From NCBI RefSeq assembly GCF_008831285.2, contig NC_045142.1:7230713-7294712 (forward strand): DNA of 64,000 nucleotides, written 5' to 3'. Numbering within the stretch: the stretch's first letter is position 1; the number at the start of each line of letters is the position of its first letter. This document shows, in pieces, positions 48,376-59,803 of the stretch. A program made the position numbers and the translations under genes. The notes beneath the pieces were generated by a model. The model was not told the origin of the DNA. It worked only from the letters and a program-made list of their open reading frames with translations, and searched no databases. The stretch is from Nymphaea colorata. Lineage: Eukaryota > Streptophyta > Magnoliopsida > Nymphaeales > Nymphaeaceae.

Positions 48376-51300
48376 TTAGCCAACACTTTGTAATTTGTAG
48401 CACTTAGCACAACTAATATAGTAAAGGAAATTGACACCTCCCAGCACAGCGAGCATCCAGTAGACATTGTCAAGATGCCCCTGGTTTATATCATCGTTAA
48501 GCCATTCTGTTGCTTTTCCAACCAGATCTACAACAGTTGCACTCAAGTAAAACCCAATTCCCATTGTCAATGACATCATGGAGGTGCCTGTGTTCTTAAG
48601 TGATGCTGGGAATTCTTGGTAGTACAAACTCACTTGCCCTGGATAGTAGAAAGCTGAGGCAGCTCCAATGAGAGCAAGTGGTGGCATTAGCCAAAGGGCT
48701 GTCATTGGTGCCATTACCTCAGGCCCATCTCCAAGCCCATGTATATGCACTGCTTGCAGCCTCCTTCTTTCAACATATGCCATGGCAGCCAAGCCAACAA
48801 TGTTTACAACATGTCCTACACCAATAAGATTAAGGATTGTAGGGGACCGACGGGTAATGATTCGGCAAAATGTGTAAAAGAATCTGTCGATTATTGGTAG
48901 GAAGATCACCATGCTGACAAAAACAAAAACCTGGAAAGAAGCAGCAGGGATCTTAAAGTGACGACTTAAAGAGCGGTCCATTGTAAGGGCCTGCAAAATT
49001 GTGAGATTAGCCTGAATGCCAGTGGCAACATTGAGGAAGATCCCAGTGGACCACAGAGGAAACAATTTGAGCAAAGTCTTGAGGTCCTCAACTTCTCGGA
49101 TGGTGCAGAGTCTCCAGGACTTTGCTATTGAGCCATCTGAATGGATGTCACCCTCTGTTATGACAGCTGCTTTGTTGATGAATCTGTAGAAATAAGAAAG
49201 CTTTCATCATTTTTAAAAGAAGGTACTGTAAGGATTGATGTCACAAGCTGGGGTCTAGTTTAGGAACCACTACCATTATACATAAGGTGTAAATGCTTTG
49301 GTTTGAGATTTAATCAGGATTTCCTGTCTCTCAATTTTTCTTGGTAAGAATCTGATTTCCTTTGTTTTTAGCTTGAACTGAATCTAAAACAGTTTCCACC
49401 TAAAATGTGATGACCAAACAAGTTTTACATCATAAGACAAGCTAAACGGTCTTGGATATTGATGAAATCAGTATCATCAAGCGGCATGTGTTGTACCTCA
49501 AGCTAGAAGTCGGTTCTGGATGCTTGGCCTTTGAATCATTCCCATAATAGTAATTCCCTTCATTCACTGATAATCTAGCTATATTCTTCCGAACTGCACT
49601 GACTACAACATGTGCTAAGCTAACAAAAGGACTGCCTTTTGGCCTCACGTTCCGGTAGCTGCTTTTGCATATAACAAACAGGATGAAACTAATTGCATTG
49701 AGCACTGTACAAGCTCCATAGCCCCAGTTCCATCCCACATTGTCCATGATGTAAACAACTGCTGTGAATGCGACGACCATTCCAATTGTGCTTGAGAAGA
49801 AGAACCAGTTGACGAAAACTTCCTGATCCTTTTTCTTATTAAACTGGTTCGCGCCCATTGCCACAAAGGTGAAGCTTGTACCAGCGGCACCAACGATTGT
49901 TACTCCAAAGGCTAAGCACAGAAAGGAAAACTGAAGCGGCGAGGGGGGCTGACATGGGCCCAATGAATGATCACATGAAGGTGGCCCTAGTGATGGCACC
50001 ACTGTAGTGAACGTTAACAACAGAGTCCCCTGCAAATTGAAAAATTCCTCAGCCTAAAATAAGTTGCTGGAGAATCGGGAAGAATATGGGACGCAAATGC
50101 ATGCTGACCAAGAAGAATCATCAGATATTATTTTCCGTTCTATCTGTATCACATGATATCTGGGATGATTTGCCTACCGATTTATGGAGAACATGCAACC
50201 GCCAGACTCTGTTCTTCCTTCGTGCTTTGAATATTAATTTGATTTACCCAGTTAGGTCCATGTGGATGGGTGCAGAAGGATGTAACTGAATCGGATCCGG
50301 TATCAGAGTTTGTTCATGGTTCATTCAGTTATAGTCTATGTTAAAAGAGAATGATCCTAATCCGACGCATTTTCACCCTCATGGATTCTTCATGGTTCAT
50401 TCAGTTATGTGTTGGGAAAAAAAAAGAAAGAAAGAAGAAGCCTGATACATCGGCAGCTTATAAAAGAAAGAAATAATATCTTTTGTTAGAACCTGTGATT
50501 CAATTGAGCGTGGTTTTGGATTTTTGGGGGGTGTTATGAAAACCGGTTCGCTGGTTCTTCAGTCGAATCGGCCAAGTTGTTTATTTGGTGAATCGACCGA
50601 TGTTGAAACCGTTCAGGAAAAGACAAAAAAATAAGAAAATAGATACAATTTTTTTTTGAGAAAAGTGAACACAAAAAATTATACATCGATAAAAAAATTT
50701 AAAAAAAGAACTTTTTAAAATAATTTATTACCTGACGCATGCCACTCTTGAATCGCCCACCCAATTAGACCGATTCAGTTTGAGTTTTATAACATTGATT
50801 TTCGTTTTTTGTGGTGCACCAAATTCCAGTACAGAATCCGCTTATCCCCTGCACATACACTGTCAGCACTGCAAACTACTGACGTCCTTACTCCTTGCAA
50901 TAATTTGAAATATAACGTTTAATGATGCCTTTCTTATTCCAAAACAGGAGAAATAATTGACTCACTGACTAAAAGCAATGAAATTTCAAGAACACAAGAC
51001 TGAATCTGTATACTGTCCACGAATCCGTCCATGGCCATGTTGTGAGCTGATCGTGAGATTAGCTTTTTGGCCACACCATGCAGAATTCTCGAGATTGAGG
51101 GGAAAACTGAATTGAGTGAAAGGGAAAAAACACTAGATTCAACACAATACATACCAGGGAAGAGATAAGGGTGGATATGGCGATGGTTGAGAAGCACCCC
51201 AGGTAGGAATCGCACAGGACGGCGCCGGCAACCGGCGTCAAGTTCATGAGCGAGTTGATTATGTTGGTAATTTGGGACGCCCTGATACTGTTGATGTTGA

Positions 51301-51889
51301 ACTTATGATCGAGGAACTGCAAGAGGTCTGTGGTTACTCCATAAATGGCAATAGTTGAGCTAAATGAACAGCCTGCAGTTGAAAATGAATGATAATGAGA
51401 ATATTGATTCTGCTGTACTGCTATCAGACGATGAAGCTTCTATAGGCTGAAAAGCCGCTGATTATTCTAATGAAGAGCATGTGGTTGTGAGGAGAAAGCC
51501 GGTGGAGGCTGGCGGAGATGAAGACACACCGATTCCGGTTGTAACTCTGCAACTCTGCACTCTGAAATTTTGTCTACCGTTTTCTCTCAAGGCAGGGGAT
51601 GGCTCTAGGTTCAACTCTCAGGGGTTAGATCTGTTATGTTTCTTGGTCCTCGAAGGGTTCCTCATGGTATCAGACGGATAAAAGAAAAGGAAGCTGTGAG
51701 AGTTCAGTGCCAGGCATTCATACCCCTGATCGGAAAAGTAAAAATTTCGGCTGCTGGAGGCTTACCGATAATCATAAGTGCCGGAATCCATCCACCATCT
51801 CTCCTAAAAGTAGATGGTTGATCCGTTTGCCCTTCCAGTGTTTCCATGGGAAGAGCTGATGTGTTGCCATCGGGGGCTGGAGAAGCCAT
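48376..51889 (-). CDS. NPF copy E: intact NPF2/NAXT-like transporter, second subgroup
   Basis: Exons 51766-51889, 51155-51372, 49497-50029 and 48376-49183 join to 560 codons plus stop. The N-terminus (MASPAPDGNTSALP) is shorter than in A-D and shared only with F. Helix 1 is GGWIPALMIIG followed by CSFSSTIAIYG, so ExxER is replaced by S..ST. Exon 3 has ANQFNKKKDQE, DNVGWNWGYG and RPKGSPF. Exon 4 has LFPLWSTGIFL, KIPAASF, YYQEFPASLKNTGTS and NDDINQGHLDNVYW. The codon split over intron 3 is AG|A (arginine), the usual residue. Introns are compact (393, 1125 and 313 nt). Family role: 12-helix carrier of nitrate or other anions; substrate is not deducible here. Confidence 0.93.
50030..51154 (-). 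other. Intron 2 of copy E
   Basis: 1125 bases, closely similar to intron 2 of F (61454-62608). Contains a repeat around CACTCTTGAATCG that also occurs at 29723 and 62249. No gene. Confidence 0.6.
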
Positions 51890-51938
51890 GCTTGTTTCTC
51901 CTCTTCTTCTCCTTCTGCTCCTTCTCCTGGCTCTCTAC

Positions 51939-52253
51939 TTATTTCAGTGAGGACATCGCCACATGCAACTATGTAAGAGCGTGTAGGAATTGACTTGGAG
52001 AACCACTTGACTTCCTATATCTCCGTGACACTGAACCCATAGCATTTAGAACTTACCGTGGTTGAAGAATTACAGGTTTTTCTCTTCCTGCTCATAAATC
52101 AGAATTCCCTTCATTGCAAAAGCTGTGTTCTTCCTTTCTCCGGCCCAAAATTGTCAGGTTCTTGGTGGGTCATTTTAAGTTGAACTAAAAATACTGCCAT
52201 TGAATTCGAATAGATCAGTTAGCCGCGTGCTGTTGAATCTGGATGGGAAAAAG
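51939..52253 (-). promoter_or_regulatory. E-specific 315-bp segment between TATA-like box and start codon
   Basis: Copy F lacks this segment; its flanks join directly (CTCTCTCTTC then TTATGGTAATA near 63410). On the minus strand it contains ACCACGGTAAGT (donor-like, intron start at 52056). This makes a 5'-leader intron possible, but I see no decisive acceptor. The leader next to the ATG is GA-rich. Confidence 0.4.
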
Positions 52254-52308
52254 TTATGGTAATAATAGACAACTGAAAATGATAATGTATTTAGCTAGCG
52301 ACAATACC

Positions 52309-52316
52309 ATTTTATA
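52309..52316 (-). promoter_or_regulatory. TATA-like box, copy E
   Basis: TATAAAAT on the minus strand, in a block conserved with F (63466-63473). It is 420 bases before the ATG of E because of the E-specific segment. Confidence 0.4.
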
Positions 52317-52909
52317 CATAAAAGAGCAGAAAGCAAAAATTAGAGTAATAGAAGACAAATATTTTTAAGTGACAAAACCACTTTATACTAAGAGCAGTTA
52401 CTTTTGGGTCAGATACTGGCCCAAAATCTGCTCTGAATCCAAAGTAGAACCAAATAAACCAAATCCGCTCTGACATTTGTTGTCCTTTTATTTAGTGATT
52501 CAGATCTGGAAACAATGTGGGGCCTCTTATAATAGACTACAAGTTTCCAAATGCACATTTTGGATTTGAATATTAAAAATAAACCTACTTCCTGTTTCCT
52601 ATCATTTGTGATATTCAATTCAATTTAGTTTGGACTTTGGAAAGTGAAGATTAGTGTGCTGAGCTTCCCAATGTCATGCAGCAGGAAAAAAACTCCACAG
52701 CAACTTGCTTCGCCAATAAAATAGTGATTTAACCACAATTCGACCCATGTGGGAGACGAGATTGGAATCATGAGGATAAAGTGCTTCTCAAATTTTGTCA
52801 ATTATTGCACGTCCGAGCAGAAATAGGACAAAAAGTGAACATACTCTCCAATAAAAATCTCTCCCACAAAATCTCTCTCTCTACCAAATGATGGGTAGTC
52901 CTCTTTTCC

Positions 52910-53000
<91 letters not shown>

Positions 53001-53428
53001 CTTGAAATCCTCTCACTATCTTAAGCTCCATCCAATCATGACCGTTTAATGCAATGGTTCGGGTGGATGGATATAATTAAACACACTGATGCAATGGATT
53101 TGGCGTATGGTCCATCCATTCCGAAGGCCCACATTTCGCTTTGTGGGAAGAAAAGAAAGGAAACGTTAGTGAGCAGTGTTACCAATCTCAATTCTTATGG
53201 ACACGACCCGATATAAAATAGATTTGGGGTTCAGCACATGTTTGAATAAAATAACTTTTAAAAGGATATAGTTTTTATTTACCTGGGGAAATCACCAAGC
53301 CTATTCCCTTTCTCCACCGTTAGTTTAATCAAAAGATAAACACTTAGATTTTTATGAAAAAAAGAAGATATGTTTTCGATGAGTTTGAAATAGGGTTTTA
53401 TTAAAATGTTACTTTTAGTTTAGAGGTG
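52317..53428. other. Upstream of copy E; microsatellite and no gene
   Basis: 52320-52860 is similar to 63480-64000, the upstream region of F. A CT repeat followed by a TA repeat spans 52911-52999. The remainder is unrecognised. Confidence 0.6.
52911..52999. repeat. (CT)n-(TA)n compound microsatellite
   Basis: About 20 CT units then TATCTATACA and about 18 TA units. Confidence 0.95.
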
Positions 53429-53861
53429 TAGAGATGTCTTCAAATCGGACATTTTATTATCTATATATGTTTTTTCGAATATTTATATATTCTGATTTGA
53501 ACTTGGATTCAAATGCATATTAAGATGAGTCATATCAAAATCTGAGTCCAAATTCGAAAGCTCCTTTCACAATTTCAATTTGTTTCAAATCCAACTTTTA
53601 AATGGACCTCCAAATCCAAATTTTAAACCAAATTCAACTGACTTTCAAAATGTAAGGGCATCAGATACATAATATATGTCTATCTAAAACTAATTTGATC
53701 CAAAGCTTAATCGAAATCCAATTGATATTTATGTATATTCGAATCCAATCTGATCGGGTGCCATTTTTTAAAGCTAAACCCGGTCTGCTTTTTCCATATC
53801 CAAGTTTTTGTAAATGGGTTGATTAGATGTCTAATGAAAATCGGATATAATGACATCCTTG
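53429..53861. mobile_element. hAT MITE (TAGRGATGTC family), aged
   Basis: 433 bp with ends TAGAGATGTCTTCAAATCGG and ATAATGACATCCTTG, and the CCGATTC/GGATTTG-type interior of the copies at 40979 and 43695. Flanking octamers do not match, so it is older or its edges are altered. Confidence 0.6.
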
Positions 53862-54019
53862 TTTTTATCTTGTCACAGAAAACATACAAACCACATTTTA
53901 GAAAAGGGTCAAATAAATCATGTTGTCACAAAACCTAGCTTTCAGTGAACATCGTTTCAAGTTTAAAGGTGACATCTAAGTTTTAGCACGGCCAGTACCA
54001 TTGCTTGATGGGGATTGAA

Positions 54020-54215
54020 GGTGGGGCGAAGCCAAGGGGGGCCTGCATGGGCCCTGGCCCCCTCAAAAAAAATTTAAAAACAAAATTATGTGTAAATTTT
54101 AAAAAATTCCACTTGTTCCATATAAAATTTTGAAAAAAGATATTTCGCTCCATGTCAAAATTTAGAAACTTTAATTGGATTTTCTTTATGAAAAATTTTT
54201 GGTTCCAGATTGAAT
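54020..54215. mobile_element. Tip100-like hAT MITE, aged
   Basis: Begins GTGGGGCGAAGCCAAGGGGG and carries GGGCCCTGGCCCCC, followed by the AT-rich body with TTTCGCTCCATGTCAAAATT seen in relatives at 32640 and 44180. The right end is degenerate and no clear target-site duplication is seen. Confidence 0.6.
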
Positions 54216-54940
54216 AATTCAAGTTTATGGTAGGTGGTGGAAAATGATGTCCAGGATGCTTTCCAGGATGTTGATGGCGAGATCTTAATATAGAGTTTGA
54301 GTGAAATTGAAATCAGCCGGCCAACATTCAGAAAAGTTTATATATATATATATAGATATATATTTTGCCACTCTAAAAGACTGTCACTAATGGTGCATTC
54401 TCAATCGTTGTCAATAAATTATTGTCACAGAATACGCCATTTACGATAGTTTTAATTTCTAAAAAAGAGCCGGCTGATTTGAATTCCTTTTGAGCTGGTT
54501 TTTACAGTCAACAGTGGGCCACTGTGTTCCTCGAATGAGAACAAGCTAAATGTGATTGACAGCACCTTTTTTGTGCCGGTTGCCTTAAAACTTGGAACGT
54601 GGCAAGCTACTTTCCACATATTGGGGCTGTGATTTGTCTTCCAGCGAGTTACAAGCATTGCGTGTACCGCTTGAAGGGGAGAGCCTTAGGAAGGGACAAA
54701 TGTCTCACGTCTGCAGCGTTCTGCTCGTCCGCAGCCGCAATAATGTCGAAAGAATGGGAGTTCATTGTCGCGTTTGTACGTTGGGACTGCCGACTCTGAG
54801 TCGGAGAACGGTGGCGTTTGATGACCCGTCACCATCGTGTGGTTGAATTTTCTTCAGCCTTATCACATTTTCTCCCCTCCATAGAAACTTCAACTCCTCT
54901 CTTCAATGTTTAACTACTCGTCGCTAAGTTCTGCTTTCAT
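54216..54940. other. Intergenic with a GC-rich stretch; function unknown
   Basis: 54560-54840 is markedly more GC-rich than its surroundings and has overlapping ORFs in two frames (54592-54846 and 54599-54799). Neither resembles a family I know, and no splice continuation is evident. Confidence 0.35.
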
Positions 54941-55345
54941 TAGTATAGGGTTGTTTGATGAATTATGGAATTCTAGAACTAAAATTCCCATTGTTGATGA
55001 AATGAAAATTGTGTTAGTAAAGAATTTTGACGTTGGAATTATAGATTCGTTCTTGAATCAAAAGTTCGAAATTATGATTCTACCCTAGAAAGTAGAATTA
55101 TGATTTCAGAATTTTAGAATTTTTTCATGACAAAGATGGGGGCACATGTCAGTTCATCAATTCTAAAATTTTAATTCATATTTTATCAAACACATTAGTT
55201 TTAATTATGGAATCAAAATTCCATACTATCAAACACAAAGGGAAACTTGACCTACAAGTTTCATTCCAATTCCTGTTTGGGGAAAAATTTTGTTTCTAGA
55301 ATTTTAATTCTATAATTAAAACTCACGACGATCAAACGCCGGCTA
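54941..55345. mobile_element. Possible MITE with TAG...GTTTGAT ends
   Basis: Left TAGTATAGGGTTGTTTGATG and right CGATCAAACGCCGGCTA are inverted over GTTTGAT and the terminal TAG/CTA. The interior repeats GAATTCTAGAA and related strings found at 29110-29420. No target-site duplication is seen. Confidence 0.45.
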
Positions 55346-55551
55346 AAAAATTTACATATTCTATCTTTGGCTTTAACACAAAAGACATGGTAGACATTTG
55401 TCACCACGATATCCACGTATATTTTGTTTTTTGTTTGTACATCCATCATTTCATGAACAAAGCCAAACCTTGCCATATATCTACCAAGATATGACACATC
55501 ATTTTTGATACGTGAAGACATTGAAACGACAGGCTCGTTTACCTAACCGAG

Positions 55552-55650
55552 TAGAAATGTTAATGGATCGGATTTTTAAATGCATCGTTTGCATTCCGGG
55601 TAGAAATGTCAATGGATCGGATTTTCAAATGCATCGTTTGCATTGTTTGC
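55552..55650. repeat. Tandem duplication of a hAT MITE end
   Basis: GTAGAAATGTYAATGGATCGG followed by AAATGCATCGTTTGCATT occurs twice in direct orientation. The start resembles the TAGRGATGTCAA terminus of the MITE family above. Confidence 0.6.
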
Positions 55651-57429
55651 CGTATCCATTTACGCCTCCTTGACTCAAACAAAGTTTCAATAAACTACAT
55701 ATTATAAATGACTTGTTTTGCTCTCTTCAACAAACAATTCATATATGTGCGCTTTTCGGCTGCATGGGATAGCTTTGAAGCAAGATTCAAGTGAAATTGT
55801 GACAATGGAAGTGTAAATATTTATCTTCTTTGGAAGGGTCGCACTTATTAAGCATCTATCTATGGTTTAATTAGGGCATGACATCGGGCTGGCCCAGTCC
55901 CAGCCGATTTATTTATCGTTCGGATTTATGCATTTATGTGTTCTACTGAATGAAACCTTTTCCTCTTTCAGTTTTGCCAGTACACGGTGTCGGTCTCCCT
56001 TTTTGTTATAAGGGTATTTTAGTCATTTCATGTTTTAACCATTGCCTCCATACATATATATATATATATATATATAGCAAGCAGTTAATGACCACGAAAA
56101 TCATATGAGACTGACATTTTGATAAAAGTTTGTTTGACCAGTTATGCTTAATTAAATATTATATATATATATATATATAATATGCATGTCAAGCACATGA
56201 AGATTATTATAATGCAAGACATAGTCTTGACTTTTTCCAACGATTAAAAAAAAAAAAGCAGACCTTAATGGCTATTGATTCTTCATATGCCATGATTGAA
56301 CTGTAGGTGGCTTTACGGTGCAATAGCTAGAATTAGGTAAGTGATATCGACATTTGATTTGGGTGCACTTGTCACAATCAATTAGGATAAGTTAAACAAC
56401 GCTGCCGTAAGGTAGCTCCACCCGAAATACAAGTATCGAAAATGGGCTCGTTTAGCTTCCCAGCTTCAGACCTTTTAGTGTACAACTTGGCCTTTATTCA
56501 TCAACAAATGAAACATGAAGTTTCACGATCCCTACGCTTTTTTTTTTTATTATTATTAAATATGGACCTTATTTTGGTCAACAACCGCTAAATAAGAAGA
56601 GCGAATTGTTTGTTATGGTTTTTTACTTGTGACGGTGAAATACTTCGATCATGATCAGCTAGTTGAGTCCTTTAACGGTCACATGTGAAAAGACATAATA
56701 CTCAAGTCACCCTCTTAAATAAGGGCTCAAACTAAATCACTTATGTTCGAAAGCATCAAAATTTATCATTTTCAACATTTTAAAGAATGTCCCTTCTTTC
56801 AGTTTTTGATTTTTACCCAAGAAGAAGAAGGATCACTCCCATTTCCTTCGACTTCATACCATTTTAGCTAAAGTTATGGATCAAATGGGATGGAGATGTT
56901 CAATTGTTTTGAAGCAGTTCGATCAGATGTCAGATACAAATTGGATTTATTGAGAACCCTAACACCAATCAAAATCTCAGGTGTATAGGGTGATCATGGT
57001 GTGGTTATATTCATTCATGATGTAACATGCAAGTCTTCAATCTCTGTTTTTTTCTTTTTTTCCTTTTTTGCACTTTAGAGCATATTCGATTAAGTAAAGT
57101 ACAAGGTTCCATGGAATACTAAGCACTCGTTCAAACACCAACAGAAAATAGTACAAGAAATATGTTGTGTAGAATGTGGTGTTCCACGTACTTGTGCCCT
57201 GTCCACCACGCAGTAGGGTTGCAAATATATTGGATCTAACAAAACAAATTTGAGAAAAATACTTCGAACCAAATTTAGTTCACTTTCAAAATTTCGAGTG
57301 TAATGAGTTTTGTGGTAATGTTGTGCACAATAGAAACTCAACTGAGTTTGTCATATCTAACAATCACTTAAATGCTAAGAAAATCAAGAATAATTTATCC
57401 TTTTAGAGGGCATTTGGTTGGCAAAATAT
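55651..57429. other. Intergenic; microsatellites only
   Basis: TA repeats at 56051-56076 and 56159-56180 and poly-A/T tracts. No ORF that I recognise and no RNA gene. Confidence 0.6.
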
Positions 57430-57650
57430 GCCTATATGTGGAGAGGGAAGGTGCTAGAAATTTTCCTTTTTTTGGGTTGGGGGTGGGGGGACTATAATTT
57501 TCAAAGCTTTTTACAAAGGACAAACTACATTTTTCAAAAGTTTAAAAAGCCAAATTAAAATTTTTGAAAACTATAATAATTATTTCTTTTCAAAATATCA
57601 ACAAGATGTCATGGCCCTACCAGCCCCCTTGTCACCACCCTTGTTTGCCA
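57430..57650. repeat. Decayed Tip100-like repeat, reversed orientation
   Basis: AT-rich body followed by GGCCCTACCAGCCCCCTTGT and a CACCCTTG end. Borders uncertain. Confidence 0.4.
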
Positions 57651-57654
57651 AATG

Positions 57655-58650
57655 TGGTTATTCACAAAATAAATGCAAATGATGCAAATGCAGGACTAGA
57701 TGGATGAGAAGCAACAAACTCAAAATCATGTTTGGTTGTTTCATAACCATCCATGGAGGAAAATTGCATGGAATGAGAACCATTGCCATGTGCTTTGACA
57801 TAAAGTCATTGTTCGAAACCAAATTTCATGTTTTGATGGTTGAAAACAAAAGATACATTATTTTCATCGAATGACTTCTACATTAGAGAATTTGCTAGAT
57901 GTTGCATAATGTCATCTTTAATGCGACTATCATGATACCTTGACATAAAAAAAAAATCTATTTTAGATTACATAAATAACTTGTGAAACCTTGGAATCAA
58001 AGGAAAGTGCCACAATACTTTTGTTGGAATTTTACTATTTTCTATGACCACATTTATATGTTCATTTTCTCTCTCTTCATCAAGCACCTTTCATCTTGAA
58101 GCACCACAAGTTGTGCACACATTTTTATTTGTTGTGTCATTTTAATACAACATGCAACCATTCAAATAGACATGAATCTTGTTGTATTTGAAACTCAAAT
58201 TACCAATTATCTTCTATATCTCATAATATGACGATGGTAACAAGTTTTTATCTGGCAAGGGTTCTTTCAGAAATTCCAACAATGTGGTAAAACTTATTTA
58301 TTCCATCCACATACACTGCATGAGATATAATCGTATGAACGCTGACAATTTTAAAAACTTGTGCCGTGGATTTAACTCTTGCTCAACCTCATTTAAAAGC
58401 TTAAAGAATGTCTTTGTTTCCTCTGAAGTTCCATTGGTGCACTTAACATTACTTCCTTCGTTGTCAACTTCCCTAGTACAATTTATAAATATATCAGTTA
58501 ACAATTCTTGCATATCGATGTCATTTTAATGTTGTGAAGTGCAATACTCATGGTTGACGTATCTTCCCCATGAAAAATTCCCTCCATATAGTTTCGACAA
58601 AAACCATGAGAAATCAATTAATACCACCTCAGAGCTTGGTATAGTTTTGA
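57655..58650 (-). pseudogene. CACTA (En/Spm) TNP2-like transposase relic
   Basis: Reading the minus strand with frameshifts gives YGGNFSWGRYVN, then EETKTFFKLLNEVEQELNP and FLKLSAFIRLY, then NLLPSSYYEI, NKIHVYLNGCMLY, CTTCGASR, LWHFPLIPRF and RYHDSRIKDDIMQHLANSL. In order these match TNP2-type transposases (FxxLLxxAExELYPGC, KLSFxVRLxHxK, LPxSYYExKK, CPNDCMLYW, CxVCGxSRWK, HFPLIPRLQRLF, WHxxxRxxDGxMRHPADSxAWK). Many stops; no function is expected. It lies downstream of copy F on the same strand and is not part of that gene. Confidence 0.8.
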
Positions 58651-58708
58651 TGTCATTTTAATGTTGTGGTGGAGCTTAGTATGCCACCGCAGATACCGAA
58701 CTGAATAC

Positions 58709-59033
58709 TGTTGAAGATAAGTGACGACAGGCTGTTATCGCATTTCCTTTCTTCTCAGTGTTTATATGTTATGTTGTTCCTTTCTTGTTAGTAATCGTAT
58801 CTTAGTGTGATACAATATTTTTGGTATGTGAATTATCCTTGCACCTTTGTTGATATTCTTTCCACTTCTTCTGTTGACCAATTACGTGTATTTTTAAACC
58901 CTTGTGTACTTGGTGAAAGGGTGAGACAAATAGAAGGAAAACACAACTTCTGGCTGCTTGTACTGTGGATACAGGCCTCTAGGTCGAACCATGTTCTCTT
59001 TGTCTATTCATTTTCTTTTCTTTAACTTCTACA
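58709..59033 (+). mobile_element. Copia 5' LTR
   Basis: Begins TGTTGAAGATAAG and ends AACTTCTACA, 325 bp, immediately followed by a primer-binding site. Length and TG...CA ends fit plant Ty1/Copia LTRs. No second LTR was found in the window. Confidence 0.7.
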
Positions 59034-59047
59034 TGGTATTAGAGCCC
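59034..59047 (+). other. Primer-binding site (initiator-tRNA-Met type)
   Basis: TGGTATTAGAGCCC differs by one base from TGGTATCAGAGCC, the usual plant Copia primer-binding site, and abuts the LTR end. Confidence 0.8.
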
Positions 59048-59690
59048 AGCATAACCTCTGTTTCCTCTCTTGTTTGTGGAGTTTCTGGTTTTTCGTTTTC
59101 ATCATGGCCAAACAGTCATAGTTCAGAAGGCCAAGGATCCGATAGTCGAGTTGTTGAAAAAAAAATAGTTGTGCAGAAACAAGCCAACCTTGCCAAAGAA
59201 AATCACATCAGTATGGTTGAATGGGAGCAACCATCTAGCACGGTCGAAATAAGCCATGTTTTACCTCACTGGAAAGAACAAATGAAAATATGTTATTGGC
59301 AATATTTACAAACCTACAGAAGATTATCCGACTTTCAAGGAGTGGCATTGCAATAATCATTTGGTGGTGTCTTGGCCTATCAATTTTATGGAGCCCAAAA
59401 TTTCTCAACAATTTATGTTTCTGCCGATCAGATCTAGAGAAAGGCAAAGGATCTTTACAGTGAAAAAAGTGACACTGACCGTATGTTCCAACTCTCTCAA
59501 AATATTCACAGCAAATGGAAGGACAAGCAGCCCCTTGTCGAATATACAGGAGACATGGAAGGTATGTGAGATGAACTCAAATATCTTGTAAGCATGTCTT
59601 CCAGACTTAGATCTAGAGAAAAATTACTTGAGCAACAACAAATTTTTGAGCACCTTGTTTGTCGTAATACTGAGTATGAGGCTGCTCGTT
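59048..59690 (+). pseudogene. Copia gag relic
   Basis: Plus-strand fragments VVSWPINFMEPKISQQFMFL, then SEKSDTDRMFQLSQNI and PLVEYTGDMEGM match the plant Copia gag (UBN2-like) order: VxSWLxNSMEPxIS, YSxxxNxxRxxxLxxEI, VxEYxxxLxxLWxE. Frameshifts and a stop are present. It ends abruptly near 59690, where the E/F-duplicated sequence starts. Confidence 0.75.
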
Positions 59691-59803
59691 AAACATGGCA
59701 AAATGAAACTTCAAGTCTTACAATTCTAACAAAGCCAATTGTATTCTAATTTACTGGATGTCACTACATTCTGTATCAGAAGCTGACTGATTTAGTAAAG
59801 CCG

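Noticed and set aside
52911..52999. CT/TA tract as a promoter or origin
   Set aside because: A simple microsatellite about 1 kb upstream of E; no supporting element nearby.
54592..54846. Overlapping ORFs in a GC-rich patch
   Set aside because: No recognisable domain, two competing frames, no splice continuation. Left as unexplained GC-rich DNA.
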